Shown here: piece after piece, positions 43,705 through 54,257 of the stretch | Position numbering within the stretch: the stretch's first letter is position 1 | Layout: each line of letters starts with the position of its first letter | From: Diploptera punctata | Lineage: Eukaryota > Arthropoda > Insecta > Blattodea > Blaberidae | Direction: 5' to 3' | DNA: 64,000 nucleotides | Assembly (NCBI GenBank): GCA_030220185.1 | Contig: JASPKZ010004202.1 | Coordinates: 996,001-1,060,000, forward strand | Program-made: the position numbers and the translations under genes | The notes under the pieces: generated by a model | Seen by the model: only the letters and a program-made list of their open reading frames with translations | Databases searched by the model: none | Told to the model about the DNA's origin: nothing

Positions 43705-43868
43705 TTATTCTCCCAGTTATGTTATATGGATGTGAAACCTGAACTCTTACTTTGCTTTGAGGGAGGAGAAAAGATTACGAGTATTTGAAAATAAAGTTCT
43801 TAGAAAAATATTTGGACCAAATAGAGATGAGCAGACAGTTGAATGGAGAAGACTTATTACCAGTGAGC

Positions 43869-44426
43869 TCTTCTTCTTCGTCAGGCTCTACGACTTCCAG
43901 TGAAATGTCTTGGCCTTCTCAACTAGTTTACGCCATTTCTTCCTATCTTGTGCAGTAGATTTCAAATAAAAAATCCCCATCTCTCTTAAATTTTCAATTA
44001 CGTCATCTTCCCATCGACCTTTGGGTCTTCCTCTTGGTCTTGTTCCCTGTGGCTTCCAATTCAAAATATCATTCGGCAATCTTCCCTTTGGCATTCTTAG
44101 TGTATGTCCAAACCATTGTAATCTTTTGGATTTGATGAAACTAACTATATTTTCTTTATTATTCTTGAGGTATAATTGGTTATTCCTTCTTAACCTCCAA
44201 GTTCCATTTTCCTTTACTGGACCTAGCACTCTTCTAAATATTTTCCTCTCAAATGTTAATAGTCTTAGTTTATCTGCTTCTTTTAGTACCCAGGTTTCAG
44301 CTCCATAACATATGATTGGTCTTATTATTGCTGTGTATAATTTGAATTTAACATTTTTTTATATTAATTTGCTTTTGAATATATCGAAATTAGCAAAATA
44401 TGCTTTATTCCCTTGCGATATTCTTG
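43869..44426 (-). mobile_element. LINE 3' fragment (RTE-2-like) nested in RTE-1
   Basis: The minus frame 44229-43888 encodes MLGPVKENGTWRLRRNNQLY, KSKRLQWFGHTLRM, GTRPRGRPKGRWEDDVIENL and QDRKKWRKLV. A GAAGAAGAAG tail follows. The perfect 12-bp duplication TTACCAGTGAGC lies at 43857-43868 and 44427-44438. Confidence 0.88.
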
Positions 44427-44609
44427 TTACCAGTGAGCCACACGATCTATATAGGAAACCAGATATAATAAGAACAATTAAGTCTCATTGAGTGCGATTT
44501 TCAGGACATATGGCATGAATGGGGAATGAAAGAGGGGCATGAAAGTTTCTTGTAGGAAAACCAGAAGGAAAACGCCCTGTAGGTAGACCAACAATGAGGT
44601 GGGAGAAAA

Positions 44610-44892
44610 ATATCTTCTTCTTCTTTACGGTTTAGGCTTATTTACTAGCCTGTTTCGGCTCCAAATTGCTGCTGTTTCCATCTTTTCCTTGGTCTTCCCA
44701 AACTTCTTCCTCGTGGTGAATAGCTGTATGCTGCTTTTGGTATTCTATCCTCAGTCATCCTTGCCAAGTGTTCTTTCCAGTTTGTTCTGTATTTCTCCAT
44801 TGTTGTGTTTAATTCCTCTATTTTTAGTTGTTGTCTTATTTCTGTGTTATGTTTTTTGTCTGTTCTTTGATATCCTGCTATTGGTCTGAGGA
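44610..44892 (-). mobile_element. LINE 3' fragment nested in RTE-1
   Basis: Minus-strand LINE 3' end with a degraded EEEVWED-like block and a GTAAAGAAGAAGAAG tail. The duplication GAGAAAA is at 44603-44609 and 44893-44899 (7 bp). Family assignment is less sure than for its neighbour. Confidence 0.6.
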
Positions 44893-45030
44893 GAGAAAAG
44901 CGTTAACCATGATTTAAGGGAAGTAGATTATACAGGGGATGATTGGAAAACATTTGCTCAGTGTAGGGATGTATGGAGAGCTTGTGTCCGCGCGGCCATG
45001 AACCTACGGGTTCTACAGTGCCAGTAAGTT

Positions 45031-45389
45031 AGTTGTGGTGCTGGAGAAGATTTAGATTTGAACGGTAACAATAGAGGGAGAGAAGGCTCAGTGTTGCGCG
45101 GAGGAGAGCGGCTTGTTTGGAATTGTTTATTTTGACAATAAACTGTTCTTCCAGGAGAGTGACAAGACGCGATGACAGCGCCAACCTCATTCATTCCTTA
45201 ATCTGCACTTTCATCCCGATTACGTAAATAAATAAATCATCTCACCTTCTTTTACAACCTTCCTGCCTTCTGATACTTCACAGCGCCGGCAGTTTTTTTT
45301 TTGAAGTTGCAAGCATTGGGAAATCAAACTTCATCAGGATGCTGGTAATTCAGATATACTATTTGTTTATATTTTATTTAGGGTTAATA
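45031..45389. other. No recognised feature
   Basis: Intronic DNA, no family recognised. Confidence 0.4.
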
Positions 45390-45720
45390 AATTATGTCTT
45401 CAAGCCACAGTTAGTCCAAAAACATTCAAGACTAAAAGTGTATAAAACACTGGCTCTTCCAACTCTTTTGTATGTTAGCGAAGTATGGACGTTGAAACAG
45501 AAGGATATACAGAGACTTAGATCTGCTGAAATAAGATACCTTCGGGGGACTGCAGGATAAACACTACTAAACCATAAAAAAACGAAGACATCTTAGAAGA
45601 ATTACACATGGAACCTTTAGAAAACAAAATTTCTGATTATAAGACAAGATGGATGCAACATGATCATCGAATGGAAGATCACAGGATACCCAAAATCTAT
45701 GGATCTCTGTCGAGTTGAAC
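45390..45720 (+). mobile_element. RTE-2-like LINE fragment
   Basis: Encodes SRLKVYKTLALPTLLYVSEV, QKDIQRLRSAEIRYLRGTAG, then frameshifts and a degraded RWMQHDHRMED region. Confidence 0.7.
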
Positions 45721-45768
45721 CAGCGACCTTAGGGACTAGGGGCAAGGGACATTACCACTAGACCAGGT
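45700..45768 (-). mobile_element. tRNA-like head related to SINE D
   Basis: The minus strand reads CTGGTCTAGTGGTAATGTCC with box B-like CGCTGGTTCAACTCG, matching the SINE D head in layout. The body is missing. Confidence 0.45.
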
Positions 45769-46255
45769 ATGTCCAACCCACGGCCCGCGCATACGGCCCG
45801 CAATGATATTTGCTCTATCACGTCGCATTCGGCTCGCAGTGATATTTGTAAGTTATAGTCTAATATAATTTATTAAATAAATAATTCTATTTGGTATAAG
45901 ATAAATTTGAAATAGCAAGACTTTTTCTGTTTCCAACATATGTGTTTGCAAAAGTTTATCCTACTCATCCTCTTACTCAAAACATGGAGCAATCACATCC
46001 GTTTTAAGAAACACACATCCCACATTTTTATTTATGATCCTACCTACCGCGGATCGCTTTGAAGTCTCCTTGCATTGTTGACCGCGCGGTTACTACTTTG
46101 AAAGGCGACTGTGTGCCAGATGTTTTATTATCGTTACATTTTCTTTATTTCAAGTTAGTTTCCAGTTTGCAGTTGTTCGCTCACATTGTAGCGTCAGTTT
46201 TAGTGAGAGGTTTGAAGAATGTAATTAATTCTGTGAGTTTTTAAAAGTGTTAATT

Positions 46256-46924
46256 ATGGTTTCAATGTGTAGCGGCAAAAAAAAAGTTTCAGACGAAGGT
46301 AGATCATTTCAAATAAAGTGGACAAATCAGTACTTTTTCACTGAATTAAACAAGAAAGCAGTGTGTTTAATTTGCAGTGAAACAGTTTAATTGTTTAAGG
46401 AGTGTAACATAAAGCGACATTACGACACCAAACATGCGCCTTCATACGATATATTTGAGGGTGAATTTCGTGAAGACAAGGTATCCGAACTTGAAATTAA
46501 ACTTTCGGGACAGCAATTAATTTTTAAGAATGTGTCAAGGAGAATGTTATAAGTTTCAATCTGTTTTCTTCCCCCTTTCTCCATTAAAATAGACGAGGTC
46601 CCCGAGGATCTGTAAATGGAGTTCACTGGTTTTCAATGTGGGTCAGACCTAAAAATAAGTGTAACTATGTCCCCTTATTACAGTTCTATCGCGACTGCTT
46701 TCCCAGAGGAAAATATCCGGGCATAATAGACATGCACTTCATTTAGCATCATTTTTCGGCAGCACATACACATGCGAACAAGTGTTCTCCAGGATAAAAC
46801 ATGCGCAACGAGAACGCTAATCACCGACAGTCATCTGGAGAGTTCGCTTCGAGTTGCTACAACATCAATCAAAGCAGATATTGGATGCCTTGTTCGTGAA
46901 AAGCAGCGCCAGGTGTCGCATTGA
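46256..46924 (+). pseudogene. hAT transposase remnant (Charlie/GTF2IRD2-like)
   Basis: The N-terminal part from 46256 reads FQIKWTNQYFFTELNKKAVC and LICSETV, a stop at 46388, then KECNIKRHYDTKHAPSYD and a C2H2/BED-like finger region. It ends at 46550. The DDE middle is deleted. From 46743 the C-terminal hATC part reads LASFFGSTYTCEQVFSRIK and, after a frameshift near 46817, LITDSHLESSLRVATTSIK. Known family role is transposition. This copy is non-functional. Confidence 0.75.
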
Positions 46925-47059
46925 CAGATAAAAATTAATTATTTTAATATAATAATTTTACTTAGGCCTAAATGTTAAACTAAAATTTATATTAGACATA
47001 CAAGGGTTAAAAATACTTTATTCATATTGTTCAATTTAGATTTTAGAATTAGGTTAAAC

Positions 47060-47063
<4 letters not shown>

Positions 47064-47094
<31 letters not shown>

Positions 47095-47130
47095 GCCTCC
47101 TGAGGCCTGTAGTGGGGAACACTTTACTTT

Positions 47131-47175
<45 letters not shown>
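47064..47175. repeat. (AT)n runs flanking a SINE C 3' end
   Basis: AT dinucleotides at 47064-47092 and 47137-47175 enclose CCTGAGGCCTGTAGTGGGGA (47093-47136), the SINE C terminus with its ACTTT tail. Confidence 0.8.
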
Positions 47176-47178
<3 letters not shown>

Positions 47179-47231
47179 ATAATTAACATTGAGCAATGCA
47201 AGCTTAATATGCCATGATAAGAAAAATAAGT

Positions 47232-47300
47232 GCCTGGACGGGATTCGAACCCAGAACTCTGAGTCTGTACCTCAGCGTGTTATCCATTACACCACCAGGC
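47232..47300 (-). ncRNA. tRNA-like sequence
   Basis: The minus strand starts GCCTGGTGGTGTAATGG and ends GGGTTCGAATCCC-GTCCAGGC. The acceptor arms pair. The anticodon stem CTGAG/CTCAG is perfect around loop GTACAGA (nominal anticodon ACA). The same loop occurs in the 22-kb repeats, pointing to one tRNA-derived family rather than a functional tRNA. Confidence 0.6.
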
Positions 47301-47367
47301 GAATCCAATTCAAACTCTTATTTTTTTCTTATATATGTATTACGATATATTCTCCATTATTACTAGA

Positions 47368-47484
47368 TGTCGCGAGAACTCGGTCTTCACTGCCATCTAG
47401 TAGCTGACTATAACAAGTAAGCAAATTCTCTTTACTTGTTATAGTCAGCTACTAGATGGTAGTGAAGACCGAGTTCTCGCGACA
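47368..47484. repeat. Near-perfect hairpin, 53-bp arms
   Basis: Arm 1 (47368-47420) begins TGTCGCGAGAACTCGG. Arm 2 (47432-47484) ends CCGAGTTCTCGCGACA. The arms are complementary at 52 of 53 positions with an 11-nt loop. Confidence 0.95.
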
Positions 47485-47564
47485 TATATATATATATATA
47501 TAAAATTTAGTTTTGAAAATAACTAATATATGATTAATATTTTAATAAAAATAACCTTCTTCTT

Positions 47565-47908
47565 CTTCTTCTTCACTTCTTGGTTTAGGCAAGAGTTGCT
47601 TCTTCCGTCGTCACTAATAGATCTAAGACCATCTCTTCCGAGGACGTCCGACATCTCTTCTTCCTCTTGGAAAATAATAGAAGATTTTATTTGGTAATCT
47701 ACTTTCTTCCATTCTTTCTACATGTTCTTTCCACTGTATCTTGTTGTTAAATATCTTTTCTTTTATGGAGTAGATCTGCAGTTCTTCACGGATATCCTCG
47801 TTTCTTATCTGGTCCATCCATCTTTAGTAATTAGAGACGAAATTATTGAACAAGTATCCCACTTTAAATATTTAGGACGTGTCATCAGCTATGGGTATGA
47901 TAAATAAA
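47565..47908 (-). mobile_element. RTE-2-like LINE fragments, two orientations
   Basis: 47565-47820 on minus encodes MDQIRNEDIREELQIYSIKE, QWKEHVERMEESRLPN and RGRRDVGRPRKRWS with a GAAGAAG tail. 47821-47908 on plus encodes EQVSHFKYLGRVIS, an upstream RT piece. Confidence 0.75.
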
Positions 47909-48062
47909 AATAACATATCAATATAATAGGTATTTTATATGTAAAGTAATTGATTTTTCTTAGATCCTAGTTAATACGGCAAAAAAATCGGATCATGTGG
48001 CCCGCAAACCAATTCGCCATAACGACAGTGGCCCTTTTCCAGAAAAAAGGCTGACTAGTCTA

Positions 48063-48445
48063 TGAAAGGGCAGGAATATTTTTAATAGAGGAAACATTAA
48101 ATCTGGCTGGTGCATTGCCCTTGCTGCAGCGTTAGGAATCTCATCTCATATTGTACACTTTTGCAATGGACGAGCTTTTAGGGTGTCACAAGGAAGGAAG
48201 TCATCATTTTACTGGTGTTTACCGGAAATAGCTCTGCATGACGTGTCTACGCTGCATCCAGTTTCATAATTTCATACACGTTGCATTTGTTCACTTTCCA
48301 AAGTGCGGTTCAACATCATCTTCCTCGCACTTTCTTTGTTTTTCCTCAGATCAAATCAAAAGAACAAACAAAATGCGGCATTGAAACCTGGCAGCATCTG
48401 AAGATACGCGGCCGACTGGGCGTCAGCAATTTTTTTTTTTTGTGA
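48063..48445. other. No recognised feature
   Basis: Intronic DNA after the hAT end. No family recognised. Confidence 0.4.
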
Positions 48446-48718
48446 TCCCAGTTCAGATCTCAGAACGTATTTGCGATAGTAGGAGGCTCCCACTTTTTCT
48501 GGAAAATCGGCGCTTGATGCCAGCCGGGTTGTCAGCCCTGCGTGACGGCCGACTTTACCCCCAGAAAAATGCCTGGTATTCATTTCCGTTACAGGCTGAG
48601 TCGACCCCAGGGCCACAATGTCGCTAGAGGGTTTGGGTCAGTTTAAAAATCGTGACCCCACCGGGACTCGAACCTTCGATCTTTCGGCTTATAGCGCAGT
48701 GCCTTAACTAATGTAATG
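48446..48718 (-). mobile_element. SINE C copy 4, head lost
   Basis: Body and part of the head in reverse. It ends at GCCTTAACTA, where SINE A copy 5 was inserted. Confidence 0.75.
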
Positions 48719-49064
48719 ACTCTACTCCTGGCGCGACAGGCCTACTAAGCCCTAAGCCTATCAGCCGGATGCTGGCCTCACATCCACCTGTATCAATCAC
48801 AGAGGTAGATGATCATACAGCCAGTGTAGGGGTGGCTTGTGGTCAGCATGTCGAGTCCCCCAGCCGTTATAGCTGGTTTTCTCAACCTGGAGCCGCTACT
48901 TATTGTAGGTATCCAAATGCCTCACAACGCTGGGTGGGCACCGGTCACAAACTGGCCGAATTACCATGAGAAAATTTCTTCCCCCGTGGAGACTCGAACC
49001 AGCGCAAGTCCTGTAGCTCTGTGCCAAAGCTTTCAGCCTTAACCACTTTACCACGGCGCGGGAC
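48719..49064 (-). mobile_element. SINE A copy 5
   Basis: Full-length on minus. Imperfect duplication AACTAATGTAATG / AACTAATTTAATT at 48706 and 49065. Confidence 0.85.
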
Positions 49065-49099
49065 AACTAATTTAATTAATATGTGCAATAATTTGCTCA

Positions 49100-49424
49100 G
49101 GGGGAACACCGTAGCGTAGTGGTTAAGGCAGTGCGCTACAAACCGGAAGGTCGAGGGTTCAAGTCCCGGTGGGGTCAGGATTTTTAAACTGACCCAAACC
49201 TTCTGGTGGCACCATGGCCCTGGGGTCGACTCAGCCTCAAACTGAAATGAGTAGCCTCAAACTGAAATGAGTACCAGATGCTTGTTCTGGGGGTAAAGGC
49301 GGCTGTCACGCAGGGCTGACAATCCGGCTGACATCAAGTGCCGATTGTCTAGAAAAAGTGGGAGCCTTAACATCCTACTACCCCAAGGGTCTCCCGAGGC
49401 CTGTTGTGGCAACAGTTTTACTTT
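49100..49424 (+). mobile_element. SINE C copy 5
   Basis: Full-length on plus. The head has CACCGTAGCGTAGTGGTTAAG. Perfect 13-bp duplication AATAATTTGCTCA at 49087-49099 and 49425-49437. A 20-bp internal piece (AGCCTCAAACTGAAATGAGT) is tandemly doubled at 49232-49271. Confidence 0.88.
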
Positions 49425-49490
49425 AATAATTTGCTCAATCTTTGATATCATATGTGAGACCTTAGGCATACTTGCCTCGTGTTCGTTCGT

Positions 49491-52432
49491 ACTAGCGGAC
49501 CGGACAGACGTCCTGCCCGAACGTTAAATTCTCGTGACATGGCCGGACCGGACAGACGTCCTGCCCGAACGTTAAATTCTCGTGTCATGGCCGGACCGGA
49601 CAGACGTCCTGCCCGAACGTTAAATTCTCGTGACATGGCCGGACCGGACAGACGTCCTGCCCGAACGTTAAATTCTCGTGACATGGCCGGACCGGACAGA
49701 CGTCCTGCCCGAACGTTAAATTCTCGTGTCATGGCCGGACCGGACAGACGTCCTGCCCGAACGTTAAATTCTCGTGACATGGCCGGACCGGACAGACGTC
49801 CTGCCCGAACGTTAAATTCTCGTGTCATGGCCGGACCGGACAGACGTCCTGCCCGAACGTTAAATTCTCGTGACATGGCCGGACCGGACAGACGTCCTGC
49901 CCGAACGTTAAATTCTCGTGTCATGGCCGGACCGGACAGACGTCCTGCCCGAACGTTAAATTCTCGTGACATGGCCGGACCGGACAGACGTCCTGCCCGA
50001 ACGTTAAATTCTCGTGACATGGCCGGACCGGACAGACGTCCTGCCCGAACGTTAAATTCTCGTGTCATGGCCGGACCGGACAGACGTCCTGCCCGAACGT
50101 TAAATTCTCGTGACATGGCCGGACCGGACAGACGTCCTGCCCGAACGTTAAATTCTCGTGACATGGCCGGACCGGACAGACGTCCTGCCCGAACGTTAAA
50201 TTCTCGTGTCATGGCCGGACCGGACAGACGTCCTGCCCGAACGTTAAATTCTCGTGACATGGCCGGACCGGACAGACGTCCTGCCCGAACGTTAAATTCT
50301 CGTGACATGGCCGGACCGGACAGACGTCCTGCCCGAACGTTAAATTCTCGTGACATGGCCGGACCGGACAGACGTCCTGCCCGAACGTTAAATTCTCGTG
50401 TCATGGCCGGACCGGACAGACGTCCTGCCCGAACGTTAAATTCTCGTGTCATGGCCGGACCGGACAGACGTCCTGCCCGAACGTTAAATTCTCGTGTCAT
50501 GGCCGGACCGGACAGACGTCCTGCCCGAACGTTAAATTCTCGTGACATGGCCGGACCGGACAGACGTCCTGCCCGAACGTTAAATTCTCGTGTCATGGCC
50601 GGACCGGACAGACGTCCTGCCCGCCGAACGTTAAATTCTCGTGACATGGCCGGACCGGACAGACGTCCTGCCCGAACGTTAAATTCTCGTGACATGGCCG
50701 GACCGGACAGATGTCCTGCCCGAACGTTAAATTCTCGTGTCATGGCCGGACCGGACAGACGTCCTGCCCGAACGTTAAATTCTCGTGACATGGCCGGACC
50801 GGACAGACGTCCTGCCCGAACGTTAAATTCTCGTGACATGGCCGGACCGGACAGACGTCCTGCCCGAACGTTAAATTCTCGTGACATGGCCGGACCGGAC
50901 AGATGTCCTGCCCGAACGTTAAATTCTCGTGTCATGGCCGGACCGGACAGACGTCCTGCCCGAACGTTAAATTCTCGTGACATGGCCGGACCGGACAGAC
51001 GTCCTGCCCGAACGTTAAATTCTCGTGACATGGCCGGACCGGACAGATGTCCTGCCCGAACGTTAAATTCTCGTGTCATGGCCGGACCGGACAGACGTCC
51101 TGCCCGAACGTTAAATTCTCGTGACATGGCCGGACCGGACAGACGTCCTGCCGAACGTTAAATTCTCGTGACATGGCCGGACCGGACAGACGTCCTGCCC
51201 GAACGTTAAATTCTCGTGACATGCCGACCGGACAGACGTCCTGCCCGAACGTTAAATTCTCGTGACATGGCCGGACCGGACAGATGTCCTGCCCGAACGT
51301 TAAATTTCTCGTGTCATGGCCGGACCGGACAGACGTCCTGGCCGAACGTTAAATTCTCGTGACATGGCCGGACCGGACAGACGTCCTGCCCGAACGTTAA
51401 ATTCTCGTGACATGGCCGGACCGGACAGACGTCCTGCCCGAACGTTAAATTCTCGTGACATGGCCGGACCGGACAGCGTCCTGCCCGAACGTTAAATTCT
51501 CGTGACATGGCCGGACCGGACAGACGTCCTGCCCGAACGTTAAATTCTCGTGACATGGCCGGACCGGACAGACGTCCTGCCCGAACGTTAAATTCTCGTG
51601 ACATGGCCGGACCGGACAGACGTCCTGCCCGAACGTTAAATTCTCGTGACATGGCCGGACCGGACAGACGTCCTGCCCGAACGTTAAATTCTCGTGACAT
51701 GGCCGGACCGGACAGACGTCCTGCCCGAACGTTAAATTCTCGTGACATGGCCGGACCGGACAGACGTCCTGCCCGAACGTTTAAATTCTCGTGACATGGC
51801 CGGACCGGACAGACGTCCTGCCCGAACGTTAAATTCTCGTGTCATGGCCGGACCGGACAGACGTCCTGCCCGAACGTTAAATTCTCGTGACATGGCCGGA
51901 CCGGACAGACGTCCTGCCCGAACGTTAAATTCTCGTGTCATGGCCGGACCGGACAGACGTCCTGCCCGAACGTTAAATTCTCGTGACATGGCCGGACCGG
52001 ACAGACGTCCTGCCCGAACGTTAAATTCTCGTGTCATGGCCGGACCGGACAGACGTCCTGCCCGAACGTTAAATTCTCGTGACATGGCCGGACCGGACAG
52101 ACGTCCTGCCCGACGACGTTAATTCTCGTGTCATGGCCGGACCGGACAGACGTCCTGCCCGAACGTTAAATTCTCGTGACATGGCCGGACCGGACAGACG
52201 TCCTGCCCGAACGTTAAATTCTCGTGACATGGCCGGACCGGACAGACGTCCTGCCCGAACGTTAAATTCTCGTGTCATGGCCGGACCGGACAGACGTCCT
52301 GCCCGAACGTTAAATTCTCGTGCACATGGCCGGACCGGACAGACGTCCTGCCCGAACGTTAAATTCTCGTGACATGGCCGGACCGGACAGACGTCCTGCC
52401 CGAACGTTAAATTCTCGTGTCATGGCCGGACG
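49491..52432. repeat. 48-bp CpG-rich minisatellite, about 61 copies
   Basis: The unit starts GGCCGGACCGGACAGACGTC, continues CTGCCCGAACGTTAAATTCT and ends CGTGACAT. Six CpGs per unit, a GACGTC palindrome and an AACGTT palindrome. Main variants are GTGACAT against GTGTCAT, and GACGTC against GATGTC. The latter (near 50710, 50902, 51048, 51283) is always followed by GTGTCAT in the same unit. Single-base indels are confined mainly to 51150-52330. Since 48 is divisible by 3, frames of about 560 codons exist on both strands, repeating MAGPDRRPARTLNSRD and its antisense. They are artefacts. Confidence 0.95.
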
Positions 52433-52624
52433 ATAAAAATAAAATCTACTTCCTTTACCATAAAATTAATTAATACGTTCGCAAGAAAACTCCTCACTGC
52501 CATCTGTTGTGGCTCAAGAAGCGTGCATTATGACGTCACATTGTTGTCGCGCGGAATATGTAGGTAATACTAATTACTATATATCAGACATAAAAACATT
52601 CCTATTGCCCGATCGCAGCGCCAT

Positions 52625-53150
52625 CTATCATGTCCAATTGTGAATCCAAACCATCCAGGAACCCACCCGAACACACACAAAAATTGTCATCAAAATCGGT
52701 GCAGACGTTTAGGCATTTTTGTCTGATTTCGCTAACTTTTGGACATTATCTACGTCGGTTTATTTTAATAGGATGTACTGAAATTTATTTTAAAAGATAA
52801 AAAATTGTGACCGCTAGAGCGATTTTTAAATTTTCGTTTCAGGTGAACTCCTACACCTGATGGATCCAATTATTGAATCAAGCCACACTGGGACCCACTC
52901 AAACAAACACAAAACATGTCATAAAAGGGGTCCAGTCGTATAGACTTTTTTTTTTAAATTTGGATTTAATGTAAACCCCACTTCTAACAGTCGGATTTCG
53001 CTGAATTTTGGATAATACCTACCTCGGTTTATTTTAATACGATATTGCGAGTTTTGTTGTGAAACATCGAGCATTGCGATTGCTAGAGCGGTTTTTAAAT
53101 TTTCGTTTCAAGTGAACTCCTGCAACTTAATGATTTTTAGAACATCATAG
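52625..53150 (-). mobile_element. Helitron-like fragment
   Basis: Same body as 2464-3122 and same orientation (CAATTGTGAATCCAAACCATCC, TCTAACAGTCGGATTTCGCTG). No terminus is preserved. Confidence 0.5.
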
Positions 53151-53357
53151 ATAACGGCTAAACACTTCCCGCATCTGAAACTCTGTTGACTAACAATTGT
53201 AGGGTTGAGCCAGTTCGAGCACTGACTTAGGAATGAATGGTGACCCATCCGCCAGCCAATGAGAATGGCTGATTTCATAAGTTGTGTTTTATATTAGGTG
53301 TATTGTTTTTAATTGTTATTATTATGATGTTTCTTGTGTTTTTGTTTTTCTTTCTTC

Positions 53358-53685
53358 CACCTCTGTGGTCTTGAGGTAGCGTGCTGCCTTGTCATGCAGC
53401 AGGCCCGGGTTCGATCTCCGGTCGGGACAAATTTGGTAAGTGAGGATTTTTTCGGCGTTTTTCCTCACCTGTAAGGCAAATATCAGGAAGCTTAGGGCCC
53501 TACGGTCCCCAAAAATCACCCAGACATCATTATCATCCTTATCATTATCATCATCATCCTTCACCGGTGTAGAAAACAATGAGAAGCTACCACACCTACA
53601 CAATTCCTTACTAAAGCTGCAAAGCATAGCATGGAAATACTATGATTGCAGTGAAAGGCCTGCCCTCGGGCAGAATTACTATCCA
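53358..53685 (+). mobile_element. SINE B copy 2, left half of an inverted pair
   Basis: Full-length, head CTGTGGTCTTGAGGTAGCG, ending GGGCAGAATTACTATCC. It meets copy 3 tail to tail. Confidence 0.88.
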
Positions 53686-54026
53686 TCCATAGTAATTCTG
53701 CCCGAAGGCAGGTCCTTCACTGCAATCATAGTATTTCCATGCTATGCTTGCAGCTTTACTAGGGAATTGTGTAGGTGTGGTAGCTTCCCGTTCCTTTCCA
53801 CACCGGTCAAGATGATGATGATAATGATAAGGATGATGATGATGATGAAGATGATGGCCATATGATTTCGGGGACCGTTTGGGCCTTAAAGTTTTCCTGA
53901 CATTGTCTTACAGGTGAGGAAAAATCCCGATAAAAACCTCACCCAGAAAACTGCCCCGACCGGGGATCGAACCCAGGCCCGCTGCGTGACAAGCCAGCAC
54001 GCTACCTCGAGACCACAGCGGTGGAC
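53686..54026 (-). mobile_element. SINE B copy 3, right half of an inverted pair
   Basis: Starts ATCCATAGTAATTCTGCCCG and ends GAGACCACAGCGGTGGAC. With copy 2 it forms an inverted repeat of about 330 bp per arm, ending 232 bases before exon 2. Confidence 0.88.
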
Positions 54027-54257
54027 GATATATATAGGCCTTATATGTGTGTATGTGTGTGTGTGTCCCTTAACACTCTAAAGGCCTCAGTTTTTGTTTC
54101 ATCGTAACCAAACTTGGCACATAGCACTAAATAAAAAAAAGTAAGGACGAGAATCATTAGACGTGTTGAAGTTCAGAACCTACAATCGTTCACAGAAGAA
54201 CTATGGAATGACTTCAATGGAATTTATTTAATAATACTACTGTCTTTTAAATTTCAG

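Larger units (their letters stand above)
43705..45030 (+). mobile_element. RTE-1 copy with two nested LINE insertions
   Basis: 43705-43868, 44427-44609 and 44893-45030 read in order through YGCET-like, GPNRDEQTVEW, HDLYRKPDIIRTIKS, KPEGKRPVGRPTMRW and YTGDDWKTF to the 3' end GGGTTCTACAGTGCC. The two gaps are separate insertions. Confidence 0.85.
45766..48062 (+). mobile_element. hAT transposon, internally deleted and invaded
   Basis: The left end AGGTATGTCCAACCCACGGC and right-end features GTGGCCCGCAAACC and GTGGCCCTTTTCC are arranged as in Charlie-type hAT ends. Transposase remains lie between them. I could not read a clean 8-bp duplication. The interior also holds AT runs, a tRNA-like sequence, a hairpin and LINE pieces. 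Confidence 0.65.
20209..54257 (+). other. Intron 1 of the RBM24-like gene (about 34 kb)
   Basis: Donor GTAAGT at 20209. Acceptor TTTTAAATTTCAG ends at 54257. The protein joins in phase 0 as ...RGYGF + VIMGDR..., restoring RNP1. The intron is packed with SINEs, LINE fragments, Helitrons, a hAT and a 2.9-kb minisatellite. Confidence 0.88.

Noticed and set aside
47821..48062. A clean 8-bp hAT target duplication at the element ends
   Set aside because: CACTAGAC before the left end and ACTAGTCT after the right end are similar but not the same, so I do not claim it.
49448..51161. Twin frames of about 560 codons on both strands (MAGPDRRPARTLNSRD repeats)
   Set aside because: A 48-bp minisatellite without stop codons. 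No signal peptide, no splice context, and equal openness on both strands.
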